Positions 6,504 through 11,797 of a stretch of DNA of 12,587 bases are shown here, one piece after another; position 1 is the stretch's first letter, and every line of letters starts with the position of its first letter. The notes under the pieces were generated by a model. The model was not told where the DNA came from, searched no databases, and worked only from the letters and a program-made list of their open reading frames with translations. The DNA is from CAILDB01 sp049695975 (lineage in GTDB: Bacteria > Patescibacteriota > Minisyncoccia > Phycocordibacterales > GWA1-40-21): NCBI GenBank assembly GCA_049695975.1, contig JBAVTE010000019.1, positions 1 through 12,587 of the forward strand, written 5' to 3'. The translations under genes were made by a program, and so were the position numbers.

Positions 6504-6749
6504 ATGACAACAAAAATACAAAAGTGGGGAAATAGTTTGGGAATTCGTTTGCCAAAAGCACTTATTGAATCTACATCATTTTCTGAGGGTGCGGTGGTAA
6601 CTTTCAATCAAAAAGGTTCAGAAATTATTTTAAAAGTAGTAAAAAGAAAATACCCTTCAATGAAAGAAATACTGAAAGGTATGACTAAAGCAAACTTTGA
6701 ACCAATGGTTGATTGGGGACCTCCTGTTGGTAGGGAAATAATAGAATAA
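6504..6749 (+). CDS. mazE: MazE-type antitoxin (AbrB-fold DNA-binding protein)
   Basis: An 81-residue protein. The N-terminal part (about 2-47) is a swapped-hairpin AbrB/MazE domain: KIQKWGNSLGIRLPKAL is the standard signature for DNA binding, as in E. coli KRWGNSPAVRIPATL. The C-terminal tail, about 48-81, ends in VDWGPPVGREIIE, closely matching the toxin-binding tail of E. coli MazE (IDWGEPKDKEVW). It should neutralise the downstream toxin and repress the operon with it. The stop lies 2 nt before the toxin ATG. The start is supported by the promoter 6 nt upstream and by the short usual N-terminus. Confidence 0.93.
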   Translation: MTTKIQKWGNSLGIRLPKALIESTSFSEGAVVTFNQKGSEIILKVVKRKYPSMKEILKGMTKANFEPMVDWGPPVGREIIE

Positions 6750-6751
6750 TT

Positions 6752-7084
6752 ATGAAAAAAATTCCAGATCGTGGAGATATTATCCTTTGTAATTTTAGCC
6801 CGACATCTGGACATGAGCAGGCTGGCTTGAGGCCAGCAGTGATATTAAGTGCAAGTGATTTGAATAGTTTAACTAACATGGCTACTGTTTGTCCTATTAC
6901 TAGCAAGGTTAGGGGTAATTTTTTTGAAGTTCCGATTAATAACAAGAAGACCAAAGGTGTCATTATGGTGTATCAAATTACATCAATTGACTTTAGATCC
7001 AGAAAAGTCAAAATTGTTGATAAAATAGATTCAAATTTACTAAGTGAGGTTATAGATAAGGTAAAGGTTTTATTATATAATTAA
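6752..7084 (+). CDS. mazF: MazF/PemK-type mRNA interferase toxin
   Basis: A 110-residue toxin of normal length. Family features include RGDIILCNFSPTSGHEQAG (7-25) and LRPAVILS with the conserved arginine R27. CPITSKVRG follows, with T50 at the position of the catalytic Thr/Ser, then the QITSIDFRSRKVK segment near residue 80. MazF enzymes cut single-stranded RNA at short sequences, in some cases at the 16S 3' end and at leaders next to the AUG; the specificity here cannot be read from sequence. It is translated from the mazE mRNA without a Shine-Dalgarno sequence. The gene appears intact. It ends just 14 nt before the 16S promoter. Confidence 0.94.
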   Translation: MKKIPDRGDIILCNFSPTSGHEQAGLRPAVILSASDLNSLTNMATVCPITSKVRGNFFEVPINNKKTKGVIMVYQITSIDFRSRKVKIVDKIDSNLLSEVIDKVKVLLYN

Positions 7085-7098
7085 GCAGAAAATTTCGC

Positions 7099-7126
7099 TT
7101 GACTTCTCTTTCGTCATGAGTATAAT
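7099..7126 (+). promoter_or_regulatory. 16S rRNA promoter
   Basis: TTGACT (7099-7104) and a perfect TATAAT (7121-7126) are separated by 16 nt. The predicted start is near 7133, about 320 nt before the 16S gene. This strong promoter right after mazF explains how 16S can be expressed without linkage to 23S. Confidence 0.8.
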
Positions 7127-7143
7127 AGACCTCACTGTTTGAT

Positions 7144-7165
7144 ATCACCTTTTGGGTGATTTTTA
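7144..7165 (+). terminator. Terminator-like hairpin just after the 16S transcription start
   Basis: ATCACC (7144-7149) pairs with GGTGAT (7155-7160), followed by a T run (7160-7164). It lies only about 10 nt after the predicted 16S transcription start. It may end mazEF transcripts, or act as an attenuator or pause in the 16S leader. Outer complementary bases CTGTTT (7135-7140) and AAACAG (7175-7180) could form a competing or enclosing stem. Confidence 0.5.
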
Positions 7166-7451
7166 ATCAGTAAAAAACAGTTCGTTGACATATTTGAAAT
7201 AATTCCAACACGGTTATAGTGTAACTGGAGTTGGAGAGAACATATTAAGTAATAAAGTGCATTTTTGTACTTTGGTAAATGATATGTGCAAGTTTAATTT
7301 TCGGATACTTTTATAGGTATCTGAAATTAGTCTATAAATTAATATAAAATGATTCACATACAAAATTTTAGCAAGTTTTGTATGTAGCGAGCTGGGGTCA
7401 AAAAGAATTTTTCAAAAGTTAAATTATTATTTTTTCTTTTGTTCCGTTCTT
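7166..7451 (+). other. Long structured 16S leader
   Basis: No gene is seen here. Three good hairpins stand out: AAAGTGCA/TGTACTTT near 7255-7275, TTCGGATAC/GTATCTGAA near 7302-7326, and CATACAAAA/TTTTGTATG near 7357-7384. The last part (7423-7450) pairs with the 16S trailer. An earlier part (7192-7203) is complementary to the very 3' end of 16S. TTGACA at 7185 has no matching -10 at the right distance. Confidence 0.65.
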
Positions 7452-9004
7452 TTTTAGTAGAGTTTGATCCTAGCTCAGGATGAACGCTGGCGGCGTGGAT
7501 AGGGCATGCAAGTCAAGGGGGTCCGCAAGGACAACCGGCAGACGAGATAGTATAAAGTAGGTTACGAACCTCTAAGTCAGGGATAGCTAGTCGAAAGATT
7601 AGGTAATACTTGATAGCCCGTGTGTGAACTTTGAACGTAAATTTTTTTAAAAGAAATTTGTTTTTAAAGTTTGCATACGGTAAAGATTTATCGCTTAGAG
7701 ATCGGCCTGCTCGGTATCAGCTAGTTGGTAAGGTAATGGCTTACCAAGGCAATGACACCTAGGGGGAGTGAGAGCTTGATCCCCATCGATGGAACTGAGA
7801 CACGGTCCATACACCTACGGGTGGCTGCAGTCGAGAATATTCCGCAATGGGCGAAAGCCTGACGGAGCGACGCCGCGTGCAGGATGAAGTCCTTCGGGAT
7901 GTAAACTGCTTTTGCGAACTAGTAAGTTATTGAACAGTTCGAGAATAAGAGGTTGCTAAACTCGTGCCAGCAGCAGCGGTAATACGAGTGCCTCAAGCGT
8001 TATCCGGAATCATTGGGCGTAAAGGGTGTGTAGGTTGTTTTGTTAGTCTTTTGTTAAATTCTTCGGCTCAACCGGGGACCTGCAAGAGAAACGGCAAAGC
8101 TTTAGAGGGTGCGAGGGGTCTGTGGAACTCTAGGTGTAGCGGTGAAATGCGTTGATATCTAGGGGAACACCAAAAGCGAAGGCAGCAGACTGGAGCATTC
8201 CTGACACTGAAACACGAAAGCGTGGGTAGCGAATGGGATTAGATACCCCAGTAGTCCACGCCCTAAACTATCTTCTCTAGATTTTCGGAGTATCGACCCT
8301 CTGAGAGTCACAGCTAACGCGTTAAGAGAAGCGCCTGGGTAGTACGACCGCAAGGTTAAAACTCAAAGGAATAGACGGGGACTTGCACAAGCGGAGGATC
8401 ATGTGGTTTAATTCGATGGTAAACGAAGAACCTTACCAAGATTGGAAATCTAGCTGAAGAATAGTAGAAATATTATTCGTCTCACAAGGACAGCTAGACA
8501 GGTGATGCATGGCCGTCGTCAGTTCGTGGTTTGAATTGTTCCCTTAAGTGGGGTAACGAACGCAACCCTCGTTGTCTGTTATATTTGTCAGACGAGACTG
8601 CCCCCGCATTTGAGCACAAGCGAAAGCTTGCGAGCAGATGCGGGGGAGGAAGGCGAGGATGACGCCAGGTCAGCATGTCCCTTTGATATCTTGGGCTACA
8701 CACGTGATACAATGGACACTACAACGGGATGCGACGAGGAAACTCTGAGCTAATCCTAATAAAAGTGTTCTAAGTTCGGATTGAGGGCTGCAACTCGCCC
8801 TCATGAAGCTGGATTCGCTAGTAATCACAGGTCAGCTATACTGTGGTGAATACGTTCTCAAGTCTTGTACTCACCGCCCGTCAACTCAAGGGAGCCAGGA
8901 ATACCCGAAGTTCCCCTTTATGGGGACCTACGGTAAGTTTGGTGACAGGGAGTAAGTCGTAACAAGGCACGGGTAGCGGAAGCTGCTCGTGGATTATTTC
9001 AAAT
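7452..9004 (+). rRNA. rrs: 16S rRNA (complete, intron-free), non-canonical 3' end
   Basis: The gene runs from AGAGTTTGATCC at 7459 (E. coli position 8) to helix 45 GTAGCGGAAGCTGC at 8973-8986. Conserved blocks in between include GTGCCAGCAGCAGCGGTAA (7964-7982), ATTAGATACCCCAGTAGTCC (8239-8258) and CACCGCCCGTC (8872-8882), which contains C1402, the RsmI target. Primer-site variants (CCTAGCTCAG, GCAGCAGCGG, AATAGACGG, TTGTACTCACC) are typical of Parcubacteria-like CPR. There is no intron. Two features are unusual. Helix 40 is extended (8601-8646). After helix 45 the sequence is TCGTGGATTATTTCAAAT, so the universal anti-Shine-Dalgarno CACCTCC is absent. The 3' end is placed by alignment with GGAU plus ten bases. 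The gene stands alone with its own promoter and terminator. Confidence 0.95.
8601..8646 (+). other. Expanded helix 40 in 16S rRNA
   Basis: Between GACTG and GAGGAAGG, where E. coli has a 15-nt hairpin, this 16S has 46 nt. There are 9 perfect pairs, CCCCCGCAT (8601-8609) with ATGCGGGGG (8638-8646). An internal loop follows, then CAAGC/GCTTG capped by a GAAA tetraloop (8622-8625). The high GC content and tetraloop show it is a folded extension and not a spliced insertion. Confidence 0.75.
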
Positions 9005-9190
9005 GAAAACCGTCAAGTATATATCTTCGGATGTGTATTTGACTTATTGAGTCGGTTTTCAATGCCTCAATTGAGCATTGAAAGGTTTACCTAAACTTTA
9101 AATAGGTCGGCAGATTGGAAAGACAATCACAAAGATTCATTTATTTGAATCGGAGAACGGAACAAAAGAAAGAATAATAATAAATCAACA
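9005..9190 (+). other. 16S trailer
   Basis: No gene is seen here. The trailer folds into hairpins: GAAAACCG (9005-9012) with CGGTTTTC (9053-9060) enclosing a CTTCGG loop, and CAATGC/GCATTG (about 9060-9081). It ends with the 3' arm of the 28-bp processing stem. No tRNA and no 23S follow, unlike a standard rrn operon. Confidence 0.7.
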
Positions 9191-9235
9191 GAAAATGCCG
9201 TCGCGAATCAGATTCACGACGGCATTTTCTTATGC
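9191..9235 (+). terminator. Strong terminator of the 16S unit
   Basis: GAAAATGCCGTCG (9191-9203) pairs perfectly with CGACGGCATTTTC (9217-9229), 13 bp. The loop itself contains GAATC/GATTC. The 3' arm ends in TTTTC followed by TTATG. It cleanly separates 16S from the next unit; because of the symmetry it may work in both directions. Confidence 0.85.
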
Positions 9236-9265
9236 ATTTTTCATGATTTGTTAAATGTAATTTTC

Positions 9266-9293
9266 TTGACAAATATCTAGGATATTATACTAT
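9266..9293 (+). promoter_or_regulatory. Promoter of the 9347 unit
   Basis: A consensus TTGACA (9266-9271) is followed after 16 nt by TACTAT (9288-9293); TATACT at 9286 or TATTAT at 9291 are alternatives at 14 and 19 nt. It gives a leader of about 45 nt before the ATG, unlike the leaderless layout of the other protein genes here. Confidence 0.6.
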
Positions 9294-9346
9294 TATAAAC
9301 AGTAGTTTGAATTGATAAACGCCATTAACAAAGAAAGGAAGTTGCT

Positions 9347-9565
9347 ATGAATCAATTAGCGATTATTTTATCGGGAGTTGATGTCGAGCTGGGTGTGATC
9401 AATTCTTGGATTAGTCAGTTGGAAAGGTCCATCATAGTGGACAAATTTGTTTATCGTGTGAGGAAATTAAAAATGTTTCAAAATTTATCCGGAGCTTTTT
9501 TGATAACGGTGTTGGTGTTTATTACATCTTTGTTTTTACAACTTGTAGTGGATATTTCCCGGTAG
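9347..9565 (+). CDS. Possible small membrane protein (72 residues), family unknown
   Basis: An ORF of 72 codons. The first half is mixed (MNQLAIILSGVDVELGVINS, then ISQLERSIIVDKF), followed by a basic stretch (YRVRKLK). One hydrophobic segment lies near the C-terminus (GAFLITVLVFITSLFLQLVV, about 49-68). It would be a small membrane protein, but I recognise no family. For: its own promoter at 9266, AAAGGAAG 8 nt before the ATG, and a plausible membrane helix. Against: this is the only Shine-Dalgarno-like site in a window where the anti-Shine-Dalgarno is missing, and the ORF is followed by about 140 nt of structured RNA before the terminator. The whole 9300-9743 transcript could instead be a structured RNA in which the ORF is accidental. 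Confidence 0.45.
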   Translation: MNQLAIILSGVDVELGVINSWISQLERSIIVDKFVYRVRKLKMFQNLSGAFLITVLVFITSLFLQLVVDISR

Positions 9566-9702
9566 TCGATAACTGGCAAGATTGTCAGTGTGAGGACAGC
9601 AGAAGGTGAAAGCACCGATCCTGTGGTTATAACCCGAGTTCTGTCGGGAAGGTATGACTCGCAGGAGATTTGGGTGGAGTAGTTTGTCAGACTACTTTAT
9701 CA
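9566..9702 (+). ncRNA. Structured region between the 9347 ORF and its terminator (unidentified)
   Basis: This stretch is richer in G and C than most intergenic DNA here and holds several short hairpins: GGTG/CACC inside AGGA/TCCT (about 9592-9622), CCCGA/TCGGG (about 9637-9652), and AGTAGT/ACTACT (about 9678-9696). I checked by eye for RNase P RNA (GAGGAAAGTCC, ACAGAA), tmRNA, SRP RNA (GGTCAGG plus GGAAGG in place) and common riboswitch cores, and found none convincingly. It may be a 3' UTR or part of a larger noncoding RNA. Confidence 0.35.
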
Positions 9703-9743
9703 AGAGTGCTAAAGATCAGTATGATCTGAGGCACTCTTTTTTT
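9703..9743 (+). terminator. Rho-independent terminator of the 9347 unit
   Basis: GAGTGC (9704-9709) pairs with GCACTC (9731-9736) and encloses AGATCA/TGATCT. A run of seven T follows (9737-9743). This is a textbook terminator and shows that 9300-9743 is one transcription unit. Confidence 0.88.
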
Positions 9744-9782
9744 GTTGTTTTTTTTCTGATTTTTTGCTAGATTTATATTATT

Positions 9783-9856
9783 GCGCGTATAGCTCAGATG
9801 GTTAGAGCGCGTCACTGATAATGACGAGGTCCCACGTTCGATTCGTGGTACGCGCA
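9783..9856 (+). tRNA. tRNA-Ile (anticodon GAU)
   Basis: The acceptor is GCGCGTA (9783-9789) with TACGCGC (9849-9855), then discriminator A9856. The D arm GCTC...GAGC, anticodon stem CGTCA/TGACG with loop CTGATAA (anticodon GAT), variable loop AGGTC and T arm with GTTCGATTC are all canonical. The CCA end is not encoded (ACAA follows), so CCA must be added by the tRNA nucleotidyltransferase. A TATATT box lies just upstream (9774-9779). Confidence 0.95.
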
Positions 9857-9899
9857 CAATTTTAAAAACACCCTGAACGGGTGTTTTTAAAATTGTGCG
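9853..9899 (+). terminator. 21-bp perfect hairpin overlapping the 3' end of tRNA-Ile
   Basis: Positions 9853-9873 and 9879-9899 are perfect reverse complements around TGAAC. The 5' arm starts inside the acceptor stem (last three bases CGC plus A9856), so the hairpin and the mature acceptor end compete. Internal AAAAACACCC/GGGTGTTTTT gives a GC-rich tip and a T-rich descending strand, consistent with a terminator or a 3' processing signal. Confidence 0.6.
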
Positions 9900-9900
9900 A

Positions 9901-9966
9901 GCCGGACTGAGCGAAGGCGAAGGAGGCGGGGTCGCGGAATTTTCTAGCAAGAAAATATCCGTGACC
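9901..9966 (+). repeat. REP-like repeat, copy 1 (hairpin upstream of the tRNA-Leu half)
   Basis: GGACTGAGCGAAGGCGAAGG (9904-9923) resembles the widely dispersed bacterial repeat containing ACTGAGCGAAGTCGAAG. It runs into a hairpin in which GGTC, CGG and ATTTTCT (9930-9945) pair with AGAAAAT, CCG and GACC (9950-9966). A related hairpin occurs at 10123-10167 before the next tRNA-Leu, and both are followed by AATTTT. Confidence 0.5.
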
Positions 9967-9998
9967 ACATTAATTTTCCATGCTATATTTCTTGTAAC

Positions 9999-10037
9999 GG
10001 GCGCGTGGCGGAATTGGCAGACGCATACGCTTCAGGT
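9999..10037 (+). pseudogene. tRNA-Leu 5' half (acceptor 5' strand to anticodon loop), broken
   Basis: From the base T10006 to TTCAGGT (10031-10037) this is identical over 32 nt to the intact tRNA-Leu(CAG) at 10182. It has a different acceptor 5' strand, GGGCGCG (9999-10005). After the anticodon loop the sequence turns into an unrelated hairpin; there is no anticodon 3' strand, variable arm or T arm. An extended -10 element TGCTATATT (9981-9989) precedes it, so it may still be transcribed. The 3' fragment at 10276-10296 carries CGCTCCC, which can pair with GGGCGCG at six of seven positions. Confidence 0.75.
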
Positions 10038-10167
10038 TTGCCCAGAATTAAAATCACGTGTATTATTTTAATTTTGGGCAAAAGACGGAGTAAAATTATT
10101 AGCAAGTAATTTTATGAGTCGGGGTCGTGACTTTTTCTGAGCGATGTCAAAGAAAAAAGCCGTGACC
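10038..10167 (+). repeat. Hairpin block between the two tRNA-Leu sequences (includes repeat copy 2)
   Basis: Three hairpins lie back to back. The first has 17 bp with one G-U (10038-10054 with 10065-10081), beginning at the exact break point of the tRNA half. The second is TAAAATTA/TAATTTTA (about 10091-10115). The third is GGTC...GACC (10123-10167), which resembles the hairpin at 9930-9966. No group I intron core (no R/S elements) is present, so this is not an ordinary tRNA intron. Confidence 0.55.
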
Positions 10168-10181
10168 GTGATAATTTTAGC

Positions 10182-10265
10182 GCTGGAATGGCGGAATTGG
10201 CAGACGCATACGCTTCAGGTGCGTACGAGAGCAATCTCATAAGGGTTCAAGTCCCTTTTCCAGCA
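10182..10265 (+). tRNA. tRNA-Leu (anticodon CAG)
   Basis: The acceptor is GCTGGAA (10182-10188) with TTCCAGC (10258-10264), then discriminator A10265. The anticodon stem TACGC/GCGTA holds loop TTCAGGT, anticodon CAG. A long class II variable arm follows (GAGAGCAATCTC region), then T arm AAGGG/CCCTT with TTCAAGT. CCA is not encoded. A GATAAT box at 10170-10175 ends 6 nt before the tRNA, so transcription may start at its first base. Confidence 0.95.
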
Positions 10266-10275
10266 CAATTTAGTA

Positions 10276-10296
10276 GTTCAAGTCCTCTCGCTCCCA
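10276..10296 (+). pseudogene. tRNA 3' fragment (T loop to discriminator)
   Basis: GTTCAAGTCCTCT (10276-10288) is a T loop with the 3' strand of a T stem. CGCTCCC (10289-10295) looks like an acceptor 3' strand, with discriminator A10296. The 5' T-stem strand is missing (AGTAG instead of AGAGG). It is not part of tRNA-Leu(CAG), which is complete. It fits best with the acceptor of the tRNA-Leu half at 9999 (6 of 7 pairs). Confidence 0.55.
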
Positions 10297-10374
10297 CAAA
10301 AACTTAATCAAAATATGATTTTTTTTGTGAAGTGTAGGTAAAATATTAAGGGCTAACTCGACCCTATTTTTTTG
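10295..10374 (+). terminator. Hairpins and T run ending the tRNA cluster
   Basis: CACAAAAA (10295-10302) and AATC (10306-10309) pair with GATT (10317-10320) and TTTTTGTG (10322-10329). Further on, AGGG (10349-10352) pairs with CCCT (10362-10365), followed by seven T. Either could stop tRNA transcripts before murC. The first repeats the arrangement after tRNA-Ile, where a hairpin also begins at the tRNA 3' end. Confidence 0.5.
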
Positions 10375-10390
10375 TCTGGATTTTGATAAT

Positions 10391-11749
10391 ATGATTCAAA
10401 TGCAAAATAAAATTTTAAATGAGGCAAAAAACATTCATTTTATAGGAATCGGGGGAATTGGTATTTCTGCTATTGCACGGATGATGCTGGGTGAAGGGAA
10501 AAAAGTAAGTGGCTCGGATTCGTCCATATCGGAAATAACGAAAAGTTTGGAAAAAGAAGGTGCAAAAATTTTTGTCGGGCATAATGCAAAAAATATTTCG
10601 AAAGAAACGGATTTGGTGATTTACACTGTGGCGATTTCAAAAGAAAACCCTGAATTTTTAGAAGCACAGAAACGAAAAATAAAAACTATTACTTATGCAG
10701 AGGCGCTTCACGAAATTTCAAAAGATAAGTTTACAATAGCTGTTTCGGGAACTCACGGAAAGACAACAACGACGGCAATGATTGCAAAAGTGATGATGGA
10801 TGTTGGTCTTGATCCGACAGTGATTGTTGGTTCTCTTATGAAATTTGAAAATTTTCCAAAGGAGTCATTTTCCAAAGCTAAGGAGACACCTTTAAAAAAT
10901 TTTCAAACAAATTTTATTGCAGGAAAATCAAAGTATTTGGTTGTGGAGGCTTGCGAATACAAAAGGTCTTTTTTAAATATTGAACCGACAATTGCGGCCA
11001 TTACAAATATAGACAATGATCACTTAGATTATTATAAAGACATTGTAGACATTCAGTCAGCATTTAATTCCTTTGTAAAAAAAGTCCCCTCGAAGGGATT
11101 TGTTGTTTGTAATCCAAAAGATAAAAATATTTCGGGAGCTATTTCAGAAATAAATGGAAAAATAGTAGATTGGTCTAAATTTAAAGCAGATAAATTAAAA
11201 ATGAAAGTTCCGGGAGTGCATATTAAAAATGATGCGAGTGTCGCACTTGCAGTTGCTCATATTATAGGAATTGATAAAAAGAAAGCTACAAAATCTTTGG
11301 AAGAATTTTCCGGAACTTGGAGGAGATTTGAATATAGAGGCAAGAGTAAGTGTGGAGCAGAAATGTATGATGACTATGGGCATCATCCTACAGAGATAAA
11401 AGCAACGCTCTCTGGCGCGCGCGAAATGTTTCCTAAAAAACGTATTGTGGTGGTTTTTCAGCCCCACTTATTTTCTCGCACCAAGTTGCTTCTCCACGAT
11501 TTCGCGCGCGCCTTTTCTGACGCAGATGAAATCATCCTTGCCCCAATTTTTCCGGCTCGTGAGGCATTTGACCCAACAATTTCCTCGGACATTTTAGCAA
11601 AAGAAATATCTAAACAAAATAATATGATCGTTTCTTTACCAAACTTTTCCGAAATAGAAAATTATCTCAAAACATGTCTCAAAAAAGATGATGTACTCAT
11701 TACCATGGGCGCGGGTGAAGCCTACAAGATTTTAGACAATTTATGCTAG
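10391..11749 (+). CDS. murC: UDP-N-acetylmuramate-L-alanine ligase
   Basis: A 452-residue MurC of usual length; it adds L-alanine to UDP-MurNAc with ATP, the first step of the peptidoglycan stem peptide in the cytoplasm. The N-terminal Rossmann domain has FIGIGGIGISAIARM (18-32). The ATP-binding P-loop is GTHGKTTTTAMI (120-131, K124). Mur-ligase signatures follow: VVEACEYKRSF and NIDNDHLDYY in the central domain, then YDDYGHHPTE (326-335) and VFQPHLFSRT in the C-terminal domain. An AT-rich -10-like GATAAT touches the first ATG (10385-10390). If that is the promoter, the real start is the second ATG at 10400 (product starting MQNKILNEAKN), giving a leaderless mRNA; the -35 is poor. No Shine-Dalgarno sequence. 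Together with RodA it shows that this organism makes its own wall. Confidence 0.95.
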   Translation: MIQMQNKILNEAKNIHFIGIGGIGISAIARMMLGEGKKVSGSDSSISEITKSLEKEGAKIFVGHNAKNISKETDLVIYTVAISKENPEFLEAQKRKIKTITYAEALHEISKDKFTIAVSGTHGKTTTTAMIAKVMMDVGLDPTVIVGSLMKFENFPKESFSKAKETPLKNFQTNFIAGKSKYLVVEACEYKRSFLNIEPTIAAITNIDNDHLDYYKDIVDIQSAFNSFVKKVPSKGFVVCNPKDKNISGAISEINGKIVDWSKFKADKLKMKVPGVHIKNDASVALAVAHIIGIDKKKATKSLEEFSGTWRRFEYRGKSKCGAEMYDDYGHHPTEIKATLSGAREMFPKKRIVVVFQPHLFSRTKLLLHDFARAFSDADEIILAPIFPAREAFDPTISSDILAKEISKQNNMIVSLPNFSEIENYLKTCLKKDDVLITMGAGEAYKILDNLC

Positions 11750-11797
11750 TTTTCTAGAGACTCTTTCCTTTTTTCTAAAATATTGTAGATTATATAT

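Larger units (their letters stand above)
7423..9181 (+). other. 16S precursor processing stem (28 bp)
   Basis: Positions 7423-7450, directly before 16S, pair with 9154-9181 without interruption: 28 pairs with one G-U, including CTTTTGTTCCGTTC (7436-7449). This is the expected double-stranded RNase III-type substrate bringing both ends of the 16S precursor together. The 3' arm lies about 150 nt after the 16S end. Confidence 0.8.

Noticed and set aside
7185..7220. TTGACA as a second 16S promoter
   Set aside because: No -10 box lies 16-18 nt downstream (TATAGT is at 24 nt), and the bases belong to the region complementary to the 16S 3' end and trailer. A weak TTTGAA/TATAGT pair at 7193/7215 remains possible.
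7964..8712. Several ORFs of 63-72 codons in both directions
   Set aside because: They lie inside conserved 16S rRNA sequence and are chance open frames. The same applies to frames at 223-426 and 707-916 in the 23S region and intron.
9300..9743. RNase P RNA, tmRNA or SRP RNA
   Set aside because: TTGGAAAGGTCC (9418-9429) recalls the RNase P core, but its partner region and the other conserved blocks are absent. There is no tRNA-like end with GTTCGAA for tmRNA and no proper SRP helix 8.
9687..9968. Minus-strand ORF of 93 codons
   Set aside because: It is antisense to tRNA-Ile. Its RIERGTSSLSVTRSNHLSY stretch is the well-known false protein produced by reading a tRNA on the wrong strand.
9999..10296. 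One tRNA-Leu gene with a long intron
   Set aside because: The 5' half stops in the anticodon loop, but the 3' fragment starts only at the T loop, so the anticodon 3' strand, variable arm and T-stem 5' strand are missing. No group I or archaeal-type splice structure is seen.
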